Part shown: positions 25,197 to 34,540 of the stretch, piece after piece
Layout: the number at the start of each line of letters is the position of its first letter
Numbering within the stretch: the first letter of the stretch is position 1
Assembly (NCBI GenBank): GCA_035493475.1
Contig: DATJIF010000018.1
Coordinates: 1 to 64,000, forward strand
Direction: 5' to 3'
Length of the DNA stretch: 64,000 bases
From: Actinospica sp035493475
GTDB lineage: Bacteria > Actinomycetota > Actinomycetes > Streptomycetales > Catenulisporaceae
Translations under genes and position numbers: made by a program
The notes under the pieces: model-generated
The model's input: only the letters and a program-made list of their open reading frames with translations
Database searches by the model: none
What the model was told of the DNA's origin: nothing

Positions 25197-25374
25197 TCTC
25201 GACTCCTTAACCCTGAGCCTTCGATTCTGCTGTCGGCAGAGGGGACCGGCTACCCGATCGACCGTGGGCCATGCGTATGAGGAAGATCCAAGCTCTCACC
25301 CGTTTGGCCGAGCGGCGTCGGGGAGAACAGCAGCAGATCTTCAATCGGAGCAGAACGAGAAAGGATGATCGTCC

Positions 25375-26091
25375 GTGGAGGGTGCCCGCCTGTTGATCCA
25401 TCCCGACACCGAGGAGCCGCTCACCGCCGCGAGCATCGCCGACGCCGAGGATCAGCGCCGCGGCGTGCGGCGGAGCCTGCTGCGGTGGGCACGCAGCAGG
25501 GCGGTGTTGGCCACGATCGTGGCCGTCGTCGCGCTCGTCGTCTCGTACCACTACGGCGGCCTGCTCGGCGGTGGCAGGTACCAGGCGCTGCACGAGGCGA
25601 TCGCGGTCGGTGGAGCCGTGGTCTTCCTGGTCAGCGCGGTGATCGCCGTGCGCAGCGGGACCAGCGACGTGATCGGCCTGGTGCACGTGCCCGGCCGGCT
25701 CGGCGACGCGCGGGCGGGCACCTTCCGGCTGCTGTGCCTGCTGTTCGGATACGCCGTGACGCTGCTGTGCGCGCTGAGCCTGCTGCACGTCCAGGTACAG
25801 CACCTGCTGCTCGGCGGCGTGCTGACCGGCGTGATCCTCGGTATCGCCGCGCAGCAGGTACTGGCGAACCTCTTCGCCGGGATCACGCTGCTGTTCGCCC
25901 GGCCGTTCTCCATCGGCGACGAGCTGCAGATCCGCTCCGGCGCGCTCGGCGGTCCGATCGTCGGCCGGGTCACCGGGATGACCCTCACCTACGTCAGGGT
26001 CCTCACCAAGGTCGGCCCGGTGCTGATCCCCAACGCGGCGGTGCTGGCCGCGGCGGTCGGCCCGTCCACCGACTGGACGCCGATGCAGTGA
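25375..26091 (+). CDS. MscS-type mechanosensitive channel protein
   Basis: A 238-residue membrane protein with four predicted helices. The pore-lining helix is seen as GVLTGVILGIAAQQVLANLFAG (about residues 145-166; the AQQ.LAN.FAG pattern is typical of MscS helix 3). It is followed by the beta domain starting FSIGDEL. It ends soon after that domain, so the large vestibule of E. coli MscS is missing; short forms are common in actinobacteria. The GTG start has AAGGA upstream. It would release solutes on osmotic downshock. Confidence 0.85.
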   Translation: MEGARLLIHPDTEEPLTAASIADAEDQRRGVRRSLLRWARSRAVLATIVAVVALVVSYHYGGLLGGGRYQALHEAIAVGGAVVFLVSAVIAVRSGTSDVIGLVHVPGRLGDARAGTFRLLCLLFGYAVTLLCALSLLHVQVQHLLLGGVLTGVILGIAAQQVLANLFAGITLLFARPFSIGDELQIRSGALGGPIVGRVTGMTLTYVRVLTKVGPVLIPNAAVLAAAVGPSTDWTPMQ

Positions 26092-26127
26092 CGCCGGTCC
26101 GGTGACGCCGGTGCGGCAGGGCGGGGA

Positions 26128-26283
26128 TCAGCGGCTCTCGGCCCGGTGCGCGCGCTGCACGGCCTCGCGCGCTCGCTGCAGGGTGCGCTCGAGGCGCTCG
26201 GTGGCCTGCTCGATCCCGCGTACGTCCTGCACACTGCGCCGTTCGAGGTTCTCGGTCTCCGTGTTCTGCGCGGTCTCCGACAT
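26128..26283 (-). CDS. Small coiled-coil protein, 51 residues
   Basis: A very small, highly charged protein. From about residue 15 it is a single amphipathic helix with heptad Leu/Val spacing (ERRSVQDVRGIEQATERLER), likely coiled coil. There is no membrane segment. A GAGGAGG site lies 8 bases before the ATG, which supports expression. Convergent with the MscS-type gene. Function unknown. Confidence 0.6.
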   Translation of the reverse strand: MSETAQNTETENLERRSVQDVRGIEQATERLERTLQRAREAVQRAHRAESR

Positions 26284-26338
26284 CGGTGAGCCCTCCTCGC
26301 TCGTTCTGTCGCGTATCGGGTAACCCGGCCTCCGCCGA

Positions 26339-27598
26339 TTAATCCGCACCCGAACCGGTGAACGTGCCGGCGGCGTCGTCCGGGGCCAACTGGTCGCGGC
26401 GGCGCACGAGGTACGCGGTCTCGGCCGTGTTGCCCGCGAGCTCGATGGCCCGGTCGTACGCGGCGCGCGACTCCCGGCTGCGGCCGAGGCGGCGCAGCAG
26501 GTCGGCGCGGGCGGCGTGGAAGACGTGGTAGCCGTCCAGCGGGAGCCCGTCCAGCTGCGCCAGCGCGACCTCCGGGCCGTCGAGCTCCGCGACGGCGATC
26601 GCCCGGTTCAGCCGGACGATCGGGGACGGATCGAGCCGTGCGAGGTGGTCGTAGAGCGCGACGACCTGCGACCAGTCCGTGTCGCGCACGTCGCGGGCGT
26701 CGGTGTGCACGGCGTTGATCGCGGCGAGGATCTGATAGCGGCCCGGCGGCTGCCCCGAGGCGAGGCGTTCGCGGACCAGCGCGTGGCCCTCGCCGATCAG
26801 CTCGCGGTCCCAGGCCCCGCGGTCCTGCTCGTCCAGGGTGACGAGTTCGCCGCTCGCCGACACCCGCGCGGTCCGCCGCGCCTCGATCAGCAGCATCATC
26901 GCGAGCAGCCCGACGACCTCGCCGTCCTCGGGCATCAGGGCCCGTACGAGGCGGGTCAGCCGGATCGCCTCCGCGGTCAAATCCGCGCGGACCGGTCCGG
27001 TGCCCGGGCCCGACGCGAGATAGCCCTCGTTGAAGATCAGGTAGAGCACGGTGAGCACGCCGCCGATCCGGGCCGGCAGGTCCGCGCGGTCCGGCACCCG
27101 GTACGGGATCCGCGCCACCTTGATCTTCTCCTTGGCGCGGGTGATCCGGCGGCCCATCGCGGACTCCTGCACCAGGAACGCGCTGGCGATCTCGGGCACG
27201 GTCAGCCCGCCGACCATCCGCAGCGTCAGCGCGATCCGCGCCTCGACGGCGAGCGCCGGATGGCAGCAGGTGAACAGCAGCCGGAGCCGGTCGTCGTCGA
27301 TGGCGCCGAGCGGCCGCGGGTCCTCGTCGGTCAGCATCAACGCCTCCCTGTGCTTCTCCTCGCGCTTGACCTCGCGCCGCAGCCGGTCGATCGCCTTGCG
27401 CTGCGCGGTGGTGGTGAGCCAGCCGCCGGGGTTCGGCGGGACGCCGTCGAGCGGCCAGCGTTCGACCGCGACCGCGAACGCCTCGGCGGCCATCTCCTCC
27501 GCGACGTCGAGGTCGCCGCAGCGCCGGGCCAGGGTCGCGACCAGCCGGGCCCACTCCTCGCGGTGGACCCGGGTGATCGTCTCGGCGACGTCGCTCAC
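26339..27598 (-). CDS. ECF sigma factor of the ECF42 type with C-terminal TPR-like extension
   Basis: A 419-residue sigma factor. Region 2 (about 10-75) and region 4 (about 120-170, HTH around GLTVPEIASAFLV) are followed by a helical C-terminal domain of about 240 residues ending in TPR-like repeats (LRRLGRSRESRAAYDRAIEL). This architecture and the adjacent YCII-domain gene define the ECF42 group, whose members lack a classical anti-sigma factor and use the C-terminal extension for control. The GTG start overlaps the YCII stop by GTGA. Confidence 0.92.
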   Translation of the reverse strand: MSDVAETITRVHREEWARLVATLARRCGDLDVAEEMAAEAFAVAVERWPLDGVPPNPGGWLTTTAQRKAIDRLRREVKREEKHREALMLTDEDPRPLGAIDDDRLRLLFTCCHPALAVEARIALTLRMVGGLTVPEIASAFLVQESAMGRRITRAKEKIKVARIPYRVPDRADLPARIGGVLTVLYLIFNEGYLASGPGTGPVRADLTAEAIRLTRLVRALMPEDGEVVGLLAMMLLIEARRTARVSASGELVTLDEQDRGAWDRELIGEGHALVRERLASGQPPGRYQILAAINAVHTDARDVRDTDWSQVVALYDHLARLDPSPIVRLNRAIAVAELDGPEVALAQLDGLPLDGYHVFHAARADLLRRLGRSRESRAAYDRAIELAGNTAETAYLVRRRDQLAPDDAAGTFTGSGAD

Positions 27599-27933
27599 GG
27601 CTCGAGGAACGGCCGCAGTTCGACCTTCCGGTTGCAGGCCTTCGAGCCCTCGGCGGCGAGCCGCAGCGCCACGTCGAGGTCGGCCGCCTCGACGATCCAG
27701 AAGCCGACGACGTACTCCTTCGTCTCCACGAACGGCCCGTCGGTGAGCACCGGCTCGGCGCCGCGCGCGTCCACGGTCGTGGCCGTGTCGGTCACCCCGA
27801 GCCCGCCGGCGAAGACCCAGTGGCCGTCCGCCTGCAGCCGGTCGTTGAAGACGTCGATCGCCGCGCTCTCCGCGTCGGTGGCGGTCGGGTCGCCGGGCTC
27901 GTCGTAGATCACGGACATCAGGTACTGGGTCAT
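27595..27933 (-). CDS. YCII-domain (DGPF) protein paired with ECF sigma factor
   Basis: A 112-residue YCII-related protein. The hallmark DGPF is in VLTDGPFVETKEYVVGFW (about 65-82), with the conserved His and Asp of the fold nearby. In the ECF42 system these proteins are encoded directly with the sigma factor and are probable partners or targets, though their catalytic role is not settled. AGGAGG precedes the ATG at 27933, so longer frames are rejected. Overlap with the sigma gene gives coupled translation. Confidence 0.9.
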   Translation of the reverse strand: MTQYLMSVIYDEPGDPTATDAESAAIDVFNDRLQADGHWVFAGGLGVTDTATTVDARGAEPVLTDGPFVETKEYVVGFWIVEAADLDVALRLAAEGSKACNRKVELRPFLEP

Positions 27934-28157
27934 CGGGATCGCCTCCTGTCCCGCGGCCGCCCCTCGGCCGCGTTCACCCCTGCTACGAGCGCCGCCGCCC
28001 CGATCGGACACCTCGCACCGGTGTTTCCCGAGAATAGTCCGCCGGGTGCCGCGCCGGCTCCGGGCGAACCCCGCGACCCGCCGACCGCGTGCGTTGACAC
28101 CGCTCGGCCAGGTCAGCAAGCTGGACACGAGGGACGTTCCACGACGTGGGAGCAGCG

Positions 28158-28502
28158 ATGAACGGGTGCGAGATCTCCAGCTCCGTCCGGGCGGGCCGCC
28201 GGGTGCTCAGTGTGGTCGGCGACGTCGATCTCGGGTCCGCGGAGAAGCTGGAGGCGGAGATCGCGGGCGCCGTCGAGGACCTCGATCCCGGCGCGGACCT
28301 GCTGCTCGACCTCAGCGGTGTGAGCTTCCTGGACTCCTCCGGCCTGCGCGCGCTGATCCTCGGCTCGGACGCGGTCAAGATGGCCGACGTCCGCCTCGCC
28401 TTCGTGCTGTCCCCGGCGGTCAGCCGCGTCCTGGAGGTCACCCAACTGCCCCCGGAGGCCTTCGGCATCGCCGCCCCCGACTGGTCAGCGGCCGGGTGGT
28501 GA
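28158..28502 (+). CDS. STAS-domain anti-anti-sigma factor
   Basis: A 114-residue single STAS domain. The phosphorylatable Ser is in LDLSGVSFLDSSGLRAL (about 52-68), the usual DSSGL motif of RsbV/SpoIIAA-type antagonists. Such proteins bind an RsbW-like kinase when unphosphorylated and free a sigma factor. No kinase is adjacent, but an RsbW-like protein lies at 21099. The ATG is preceded by GGGAG. It is upstream of, and co-directional with, a DNA ligase gene. Confidence 0.9.
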   Translation: MNGCEISSSVRAGRRVLSVVGDVDLGSAEKLEAEIAGAVEDLDPGADLLLDLSGVSFLDSSGLRALILGSDAVKMADVRLAFVLSPAVSRVLEVTQLPPEAFGIAAPDWSAAGW

Positions 28503-28532
28503 CCGGCCGGCTCCCGTGATCCAATCGGGAGA

Positions 28533-29540
28533 ATGACCGGCTCGCTCGTCGACCTCACGCAGGACGAGACGCGGCGGCTGCGCAGGGCGCCGGAACGGCC
28601 GGGTGCCGCGATGCTGGCCACGCCCTCGGACCGGCGGGAGTTCGACGGGAACTGGGTGCTGGAGCGCAAGCTGGACGGCGTGCGCTGCCTGGCCGCCAGG
28701 GTCGGCGGGAAAATCAGTCTGCTGTCACGGTCCGGGAAGGCCTACGACGACGTCTTCCCGGAGGTGCTGGACGCGCTCGCCGGGCAGCAGTGCACTGACT
28801 TCACCGTGGACGGCGAGATCGTCGCGCTGGACGGGGACGTCACCGACTTCTCCCTGCTCCAGAAGCGGATCGGCGTCACCGACCCGGCCGAGGCGCGGGC
28901 GAGCGGCGTGGTCGTGACCTTCTTCGTGTTCGACCTGCTCCGCATCGACGGCCTCGACACGACGCGGCTGCCGCTGCTGACCCGCAAGGCCTTGCTGCAC
29001 AACACGCTCAGCTTCGACGACCCGCTGCGCTACACGATCCACGAGCAGGCGTCCGGCGACGTGCGCACGCTGCTGGAAGGCGCCTGCTCGAAGGGCTGGG
29101 AGGGCCTGATCGCCAAGCGCGCCGACGCCTCCTACGTGCACCGCCGTTCGCCGACGTGGCTCAAGCTCAAGTGCACGCGCGGCCAGGAGTTCGTCGTCGG
29201 CGGCTTCACCGAACCCTCGGGCAGCCGCGTCGGTTTCGGCGCGCTGCTCCTCGGCTACTACGACGGCGACCGACTGCGCTACGCGGGCAAGGTCGGCACC
29301 GGTTGGGATACCAGGACCCTGCGAGAGCTCCGTGCCGAGCTCGAGGAGCTGGAGCAGCGCGACTCGCCGTTCGACGGCCCGGTCGGCGAACGCGCTCCGC
29401 ACTGGCTGCGGCCCGAGTTCGTCGCGCAGATCGGATTCAGCGACTGGACGCGCGACGGCAGGCTCCGGCATCCGCGCTACCTCGGTCGCCTGGACGACAA
29501 GCGGGCCCGCGACGTCGTGCGGGAGGGCCCCTCCGTTTAG
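28533..29540 (+). CDS. ATP-dependent DNA ligase (LigC/LigD ligase-domain type)
   Basis: A 335-residue ligase. The adenylation motif ERKLDGVR places the AMP-accepting Lys at residue 46. Motif III/IIIa occurs near FFVFDLLRIDG (about 130), motif IV in GWEGLIAKR (about 190) and motif V in WLKLKCTRGQEF (about 210). An OB-fold domain fills the remainder. No polymerase or nuclease domain is attached and no Ku gene is in the window, so it is a stand-alone repair ligase, as found in many actinobacteria beside LigA and LigD. Confidence 0.93.
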   Translation: MTGSLVDLTQDETRRLRRAPERPGAAMLATPSDRREFDGNWVLERKLDGVRCLAARVGGKISLLSRSGKAYDDVFPEVLDALAGQQCTDFTVDGEIVALDGDVTDFSLLQKRIGVTDPAEARASGVVVTFFVFDLLRIDGLDTTRLPLLTRKALLHNTLSFDDPLRYTIHEQASGDVRTLLEGACSKGWEGLIAKRADASYVHRRSPTWLKLKCTRGQEFVVGGFTEPSGSRVGFGALLLGYYDGDRLRYAGKVGTGWDTRTLRELRAELEELEQRDSPFDGPVGERAPHWLRPEFVAQIGFSDWTRDGRLRHPRYLGRLDDKRARDVVREGPSV

Positions 29541-29598
29541 CGCCGGGTTCAGCGGTCATCCGAAGAACTCGAAGAGCGCTGATTCCGGAGGTGGAATC

Positions 29599-30108
29599 GT
29601 GGTGCACGAAACGTATGAGGCGGAAGTGGCGACCGGCGGCGCGGGCCGTCAGGTGGGCCGGCTGCTGGCCACGCTGGTCGGCGTCGCGCTCCTGGTGGTC
29701 GGCGCCTTCCTGAACTGGACGCCGGACCGCACCGGCGACGAGCTGACCGTCAAGGCCCTGGTACAGCCGAACTTCGGCGGCGAGTCCGACATCGTGCGGA
29801 CCGTCGGCGGGCTGACCATCCTGATCGCCCTCGTGGCGCTCGCCGGACTGGTCGACCGGACCGGCTGGCTGACCCGGCTCGCGGGGGCGGCGGCTCTCGT
29901 CGTGTTCGTCATGTTCGCGATCCAGGCCTACCGGTTCTTCGGGCACGACTTCAACTCCGCCGTGCACGACGTGCGCGTCGGCGGGTGGCTGCTGCTCGTC
30001 GGCGGCGTCGTGCTGCTGGTCGGCGGATTCCTCGGCGCACGCGTGGTGCGGGTGCCCGCCGAGGTCGAGGACCCGGGCCACCTTGTTCGCGAAGGCATTC
30101 GACAGTAG
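29599..30108 (+). CDS. Hypothetical four-helix membrane protein
   Basis: A 169-residue membrane protein with four predicted helices at about 20-36, 68-86, 95-113 and 130-150 and a short acidic C-terminal tail. The extracytoplasmic loop after helix 1 (WTPDRTGDELTVKALVQPNF) is the longest. GTG 29599 (or the next codon, also GTG) follows a GGAGG site. No family was recognised. The GH43 gene begins 12 bases later and could be co-transcribed, but no functional link is evident. Confidence 0.7.
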   Translation: MVHETYEAEVATGGAGRQVGRLLATLVGVALLVVGAFLNWTPDRTGDELTVKALVQPNFGGESDIVRTVGGLTILIALVALAGLVDRTGWLTRLAGAAALVVFVMFAIQAYRFFGHDFNSAVHDVRVGGWLLLVGGVVLLVGGFLGARVVRVPAEVEDPGHLVREGIRQ

Positions 30109-30119
30109 CGTCCTGGCCG

Positions 30120-31709
30120 GTGGAAGAGCGTCGCCGAACGATCAGCAATCCGGTGCTCCGCGGAGCGCGGCCCGACCCGTCGATTCTCCGGGTCGAAGAC
30201 GAGTACTACCTGGCCACGTCCACTTTCGAGTGGTATCCGGGCGTGCGGCTGCATCGTTCGCGCGACCTGGTGACGTGGACCTCGCTCGGCGGCGCCCTCG
30301 ACGAGACGAGGCTGCTGGACCTGAGCGGGTGCCCGGACTCCGGCGGGGTCTGGGCACCCAACCTCACGTACGCCGACGAGACGTTCTTCCTCGTGTATTC
30401 GAATGTTTCGACCTACGCAGGCGGCTTCACGGACTGCCCGAACTACGTCGTGACCGCGCCGTCGATCGAGGGCCCCTGGTCGGATCCGGTGCTGCTGCAC
30501 GCGCGCGGATTCGACGCCTCGTTGGTCCACGACGGGGACGAGAGTTGGCTGATCAACCTCGCCCACGACTGGCGTCCGGGACATAGCGGCTCGCTCGGCC
30601 TCGAGGCTACGCGCTTCGACCGTGCTACGTGCCGGCTGATCGGTGAGTCCGAGCGCATCGTGCTGCCGGAGAAGAGCGGCTGGATCGAGGGCCCGAACCT
30701 CTACCGCATCGGCGACTGGTACTACCTGCTGACTGCGGACGGCGGCACGGGCTACGACCACCAGGTCACCGTCGCCCGATCCCGCGACCTGCACGGACCC
30801 TACGAACGCGACCCGCACGGCCCGCTGATCACCGCGCGCGACCACCCTGACCTGCCGTTGCAGAAGGCCGGGCACGGCAGCCTCGTGCGCACGCAGATGG
30901 GGGAGTGGTACCTCGCGTATCTCGTCGCGCGTCCGCAGAGTCAGCGCGGTCCGTGCATCCTCGGCCGGGAGACGGCGCTGGCGCAGATCACGTGGACCGA
31001 TGACGGCTGGCCGCGCGTGCCCACCGGCCTGCCCTCGCTGACGGTCCCCGCACCGGATCTCCCCGCCGCAGACCAAGATCCAGATCCAGATCCGGGACCG
31101 CAGTGGTCTACGTTGCGGCGTCCCGCGTCCGAGGAGTGGATCTCCTGGGCCGAAGACGCGTCGCAGTCGCACGTCCGGCTGCGTGGCGGCCGTTCCCCGG
31201 GCAGCCTCCTCGGCGCGAGCCTGGTCGCACGGCCAGCCGACTCGCCACGCTGCGGCTTCGAGGCGACGATCGACTACGCGCCGCGCGGAATCCAGCACCT
31301 CGCCGGGATCACCGCGTACTACAACAGCGAGAACTGGTACTTCCTGCACGTCACCGCCGATGACGACGGCCGCCGGGTGCTGCGCGTCGCACGCAGCGAT
31401 CACGGCCGCGTGACCATCGACGAACTCGAACAACAGCCCGTCCCTGGTGAGCGGCTGCATCTCGGCCTCGACCTCGACGGCGCCGAGCTGACCTTCCGCT
31501 TCGACACCGGCGATAGCGATGACGGCTGGCAGCGGATCGGCGCAGCCTACGACGCGACCGTGCTCTCCGACGAACACGCCGTGGTCATCGACGACGGCCT
31601 GATCCGCTCGCTCGGATTCACCGGCACATTCCTCGGGCTGTGGGCCTGGGACCTGACCGGCGGCGGGCATCCGGCCGACTTCGCCGAGATCACGTACTCG
31701 GCGCGCTGA
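30120..31709 (+). CDS. GH43 beta-xylosidase / arabinofuranosidase
   Basis: A 529-residue GH43 enzyme with a five-blade propeller (about 10-310) and a C-terminal beta-sandwich (about 350-529) typical of beta-xylosidase-type members. Catalytic residues are visible: the base Asp in ARPDPSILR near the start, the pKa-modulating Asp in FDASLVHD (about 137), and the acid Glu in WIEGPNLY (about 190). No signal peptide is seen, so it works on imported xylo- or arabino-oligosaccharides. This complements the GH95/CE7 locus 24 kb away. The GTG start is 12 bases after the membrane gene. The last 20 bases overlap the convergent regulator. Confidence 0.88.
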   Translation: MEERRRTISNPVLRGARPDPSILRVEDEYYLATSTFEWYPGVRLHRSRDLVTWTSLGGALDETRLLDLSGCPDSGGVWAPNLTYADETFFLVYSNVSTYAGGFTDCPNYVVTAPSIEGPWSDPVLLHARGFDASLVHDGDESWLINLAHDWRPGHSGSLGLEATRFDRATCRLIGESERIVLPEKSGWIEGPNLYRIGDWYYLLTADGGTGYDHQVTVARSRDLHGPYERDPHGPLITARDHPDLPLQKAGHGSLVRTQMGEWYLAYLVARPQSQRGPCILGRETALAQITWTDDGWPRVPTGLPSLTVPAPDLPAADQDPDPDPGPQWSTLRRPASEEWISWAEDASQSHVRLRGGRSPGSLLGASLVARPADSPRCGFEATIDYAPRGIQHLAGITAYYNSENWYFLHVTADDDGRRVLRVARSDHGRVTIDELEQQPVPGERLHLGLDLDGAELTFRFDTGDSDDGWQRIGAAYDATVLSDEHAVVIDDGLIRSLGFTGTFLGLWAWDLTGGGHPADFAEITYSAR

Positions 31710-32865
31710 CGTAGCTCGGTTCCGCGACGGCGATCCGGTACCCGCGCTTCGGCACCGTCACGACGAGACCGCCGTGCTCGCCGAGCGCCGCGCGCAGCCG
31801 TGCCACGGTCACCTCGACGATGTGGTCCGCGCCGCGCCGTCCCCACACGCGTCGCAGCAGGTCGGTGCGCGAGACGACGCGGCCGGGGGAGCGGGCCAGT
31901 TCGTGCAGCACGGCGGCGGGCTGCGCGGCGAGATTCACCACGGTCCCGCCGACGGCCACGGCGTTGCCCTGCAGTACGAGTTCGCCGAGCGCGGTAGGCA
32001 TCGTCTGGCGCAGGCGGCCGGGCAACTCGTCGGTCAGGATCCTGACCAGCGACCCGAGCCGTCCGCGCTCCGGCCAGAGTGCGGGCAGCTGCTCGGTCAG
32101 GAACGGACGTGCACACAGCTCGCCGACACACGCCGCCAGCACCGGCTGAGCGAACGCCTCACGGACCCGCACACCCTCGCCGAGCGCGTCGGCCGCCTCC
32201 AGCAACGCACTCGCACCAGGTGCCGAGGTGAATGCGACGGCGTGCACCTCGCGGCGGGCGATCGCGTGCACGAGCCGGTCCACGGCGGCCGGATCCGGCG
32301 ACGGACCCCAGCGGTAGATCGGCACGTCGATCACCTCGGCGCCGTGCTCGCGCAGGGACTCGATGAAGACCGCGTCGTAGCTCGCGTGCCGCTGGACCGC
32401 GATCCGCGTCCCCCGCAGTGGCCGCGCGATCAGCCAGTTCAGGATCTCCCGGCTCTCCTCGCTCGGCGACGCGAAACTCTCGCTCAGCCCGCTCGCGCGC
32501 ACCGCGCCGGTCGCCTTCGGGCCGCGGGTGATCACCGACGCGAACCGGCACGACGTGCGCAGCGCGTCCTCCAGGCCCCAGCCCTGCGCCGCGTTCATCC
32601 AGCCGCGCCAGCCGATCCCCGTCGTGGCCACCACGTAGTCCAGCCGCCGGGCCAGGCAGGCCTGCGTCGCGGCGTACAGCGGGGCCTCGTCGTCGAGCTG
32701 CTCGATCCGCAGCGTCGGCGCCGACACGACCCGCGCGCCGCGCCGCTCGAGCAGCATCGTCAGCTCCTCCCGGCGCCGGTCCGCGGTGATCCCGACGACG
32801 CACCCGGCGAGCGGCGCGGAGCCGTACGGGTCCGGGGCAGCGGCGGCCGGGGCGGCATGGTGCAT
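31690..32865 (-). CDS. Uroporphyrinogen-III synthase-like protein fused to winged-helix DNA-binding domain
   Basis: A 391-residue two-domain protein. Residues about 18-265 form a uroporphyrinogen-III synthase fold (opening LAGCVVGITADRRREELTML, later AVAFTSAPGASALLEAA). Residues about 300-390 are an OmpR-type winged helix (SRTDLLRRVWGRRG, then VPKRGYRIA). Proteins of this build regulate nitrate and nitrite assimilation in actinobacteria, and the divergent neighbour is a NarK transporter, so a sensor-regulator role is likely rather than haem synthesis. ATG 32865 begins MHHAAPA; longer frames are possible. Confidence 0.88.
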   Translation of the reverse strand: MHHAAPAAAAPDPYGSAPLAGCVVGITADRRREELTMLLERRGARVVSAPTLRIEQLDDEAPLYAATQACLARRLDYVVATTGIGWRGWMNAAQGWGLEDALRTSCRFASVITRGPKATGAVRASGLSESFASPSEESREILNWLIARPLRGTRIAVQRHASYDAVFIESLREHGAEVIDVPIYRWGPSPDPAAVDRLVHAIARREVHAVAFTSAPGASALLEAADALGEGVRVREAFAQPVLAACVGELCARPFLTEQLPALWPERGRLGSLVRILTDELPGRLRQTMPTALGELVLQGNAVAVGGTVVNLAAQPAAVLHELARSPGRVVSRTDLLRRVWGRRGADHIVEVTVARLRAALGEHGGLVVTVPKRGYRIAVAEPSYVSAPST

Positions 32866-33074
32866 GGGCAGAGCATGGTCAGCGAGCGTTTCCGCGACGT
32901 TTCCCCGGTGCGACCTCCCCATCAAATACCGCCCAGGAGAACGCCTCACAACAGCCCCGCGCGCCGAGAGAGTGACGCGTTGCCACCGCGCAATCCGGCG
33001 GAGACGGTCGGGAAATCCCGTTCGGCGAGCTTCGAGGAGGAGGTCACCGCCCACCGACGAACCGGAGAATCCCG

Positions 33075-34382
33075 ATGTCACGCTGGATCACCGACTGGAA
33101 CCCCGAGGACGAGACGTTCTGGCAGGCAACAGGCAGACGCGTCGCCCTGCGCAACATGATCACGTCGATCGCCTGCGAGCACGTCGGCTTCTCGGTGTGG
33201 AGCCTGTGGTCGGTGCTCGTGCTCTTCCTCGGCCCGGCCTACCACGTGGACGCAGCGGGCAAGTTCATGCTGACCGCGATCCCCACCTTCGTCGGCTCGG
33301 TGCTGCGGCTGCCGTACAGCTACGCGGTCGTGCGCTTCGGCGGCCGCAACTGGACCATCGTCAGCGCCCTGCTGCTGCTGATCCCCACGGTCTCGGCCAC
33401 GTTCCTGATCCACCCCGGCGTCTCGTACACGACGCTCGTGGTGCTGGCGGCGGTCGCGGGCGTCGGCGGCGGCAACTTCGCCTCCGCCATGACGAACATC
33501 AACGCCTACTACCCGCAGCGGCTCAAGGGCTGGGCGCTCGGCCTGAACGCGGGCGGCGGCAACATCGGCGTCGCGGTCGTGCAGCTCGTCGGCCTGCTGG
33601 TGCTCGCCACGGCCGGCAAGGACCACCCGGCCGTGCTCACCGGCGTCTACATCCCGCTGATCGTCATCGTCGCCACGGCCGCCGCGCTGACCATGGACAA
33701 CCTGACCGTGGCCCGGGACAAGGGCGCGATGGCGCTGGCCGCCAGGCAGCCGCAGACCTGGACCATCTCGCTGCTCTACATCGGCACGTTCGGCTCCTTC
33801 ATCGGCTTCGGATTCGCCTTCGGCCAGGTGCTGCAGGTGCAGTTCGCGCACTCCTACCCGACGCCGCTCAAGGCCGCCTACATCACCTTCCTCGGCCCGC
33901 TGATCGGCTCCCTCGTGCGCCCGATCGGCGGCCGGCTCGCGGACCGCTTCGGCGGCGGCCCGGTCAGCTTCGCCACGTTCGTGCTGATGGCCGGCGGCGC
34001 CGCGATCGTGCTCATCGCCTCCACGTCCAAGTCGCTCGGCCTGTTCATCGCCGGATTCGTGCTGCTGTTCGCCTTCAGCGGCATCGGCAACGGCTCCGTC
34101 TACAAGCTCATCCCGGTCGCCTTTCGGGACCGCCCCGACGGCCAGCGCATCTCCGGCGCCGTCATCGGCATCGCCGGAGCGGTCGGCGCGCTCGGCGGCG
34201 TGCTGGTCAACATCGCCTTCCGCGAGTCCTTCCTGACCACCAAGAACGGCAACGCGGCGTACGCGGTCTTCATCGCCTACTACGTCCTCTGCTCCGTGGT
34301 CACCTGGGCCGTCTACCTGCGCGGGGACCGCGCCGCCGCGGCCGTCGAAGCGACCGTCGAACCGGCGGTCGAAGCCGCGTAG
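33075..34382 (+). CDS. narK: NarK-type nitrate/nitrite MFS transporter
   Basis: A 435-residue, 12-helix major facilitator of the nitrate/nitrite porter family. The family motifs GVGGGNFASAMTNINAYYP (about 132-150) and LGLNAGGGNIGVAVVQL (about 155-171) are present. Conserved Arg residues sit in the helices following VGSVLRLPYS and GSLVRPIGG. It imports nitrate or exports nitrite. GGAGAA precedes the ATG. The 209-base divergent region with the UroS-like regulator should hold shared control sites. Nitrate and nitrite reductase genes are not in the window. A strong hairpin follows at 34400. Confidence 0.93.
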   Translation: MSRWITDWNPEDETFWQATGRRVALRNMITSIACEHVGFSVWSLWSVLVLFLGPAYHVDAAGKFMLTAIPTFVGSVLRLPYSYAVVRFGGRNWTIVSALLLLIPTVSATFLIHPGVSYTTLVVLAAVAGVGGGNFASAMTNINAYYPQRLKGWALGLNAGGGNIGVAVVQLVGLLVLATAGKDHPAVLTGVYIPLIVIVATAAALTMDNLTVARDKGAMALAARQPQTWTISLLYIGTFGSFIGFGFAFGQVLQVQFAHSYPTPLKAAYITFLGPLIGSLVRPIGGRLADRFGGGPVSFATFVLMAGGAAIVLIASTSKSLGLFIAGFVLLFAFSGIGNGSVYKLIPVAFRDRPDGQRISGAVIGIAGAVGALGGVLVNIAFRESFLTTKNGNAAYAVFIAYYVLCSVVTWAVYLRGDRAAAAVEATVEPAVEAA

Positions 34383-34399
34383 TCCATCCTCGTCTCCCC

Positions 34400-34444
34400 G
34401 GCGCCGCGTGCTGTGTGTGTCCCGCCGACACAGCACGCGGCGCC
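34400..34444 (+). terminator. Strong terminator hairpin after narK
   Basis: GGCGCCGCGTGCTGTGT (34400-34416) pairs over all 17 bases with ACACAGCACGCGGCGCC (34428-34444) around an 11-base loop. There is no U-tract. It separates narK from the esterase gene. Confidence 0.8.
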
Positions 34445-34540
34445 GCTGTGTCCAGCCGCTCCATCGACCGCCGCGCGATCCCGGACCTACCTTCTGCCGC
34501 AATCCTCCGTACCCACGACCTCAATGGAGAGGCAGCGGCT

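Noticed and set aside
25302..25326. GTTT-N15-GGGAGA resembling a SigB-type promoter before the MscS-type gene
   Set aside because: The -10 half departs from the expected GGGTA core, so support is too weak to list.
29928..31670. Minus-strand open frame of 580 codons under the GH43 gene
   Set aside because: GH43 catalytic residues are all on the plus strand; the antisense product shows no domain.
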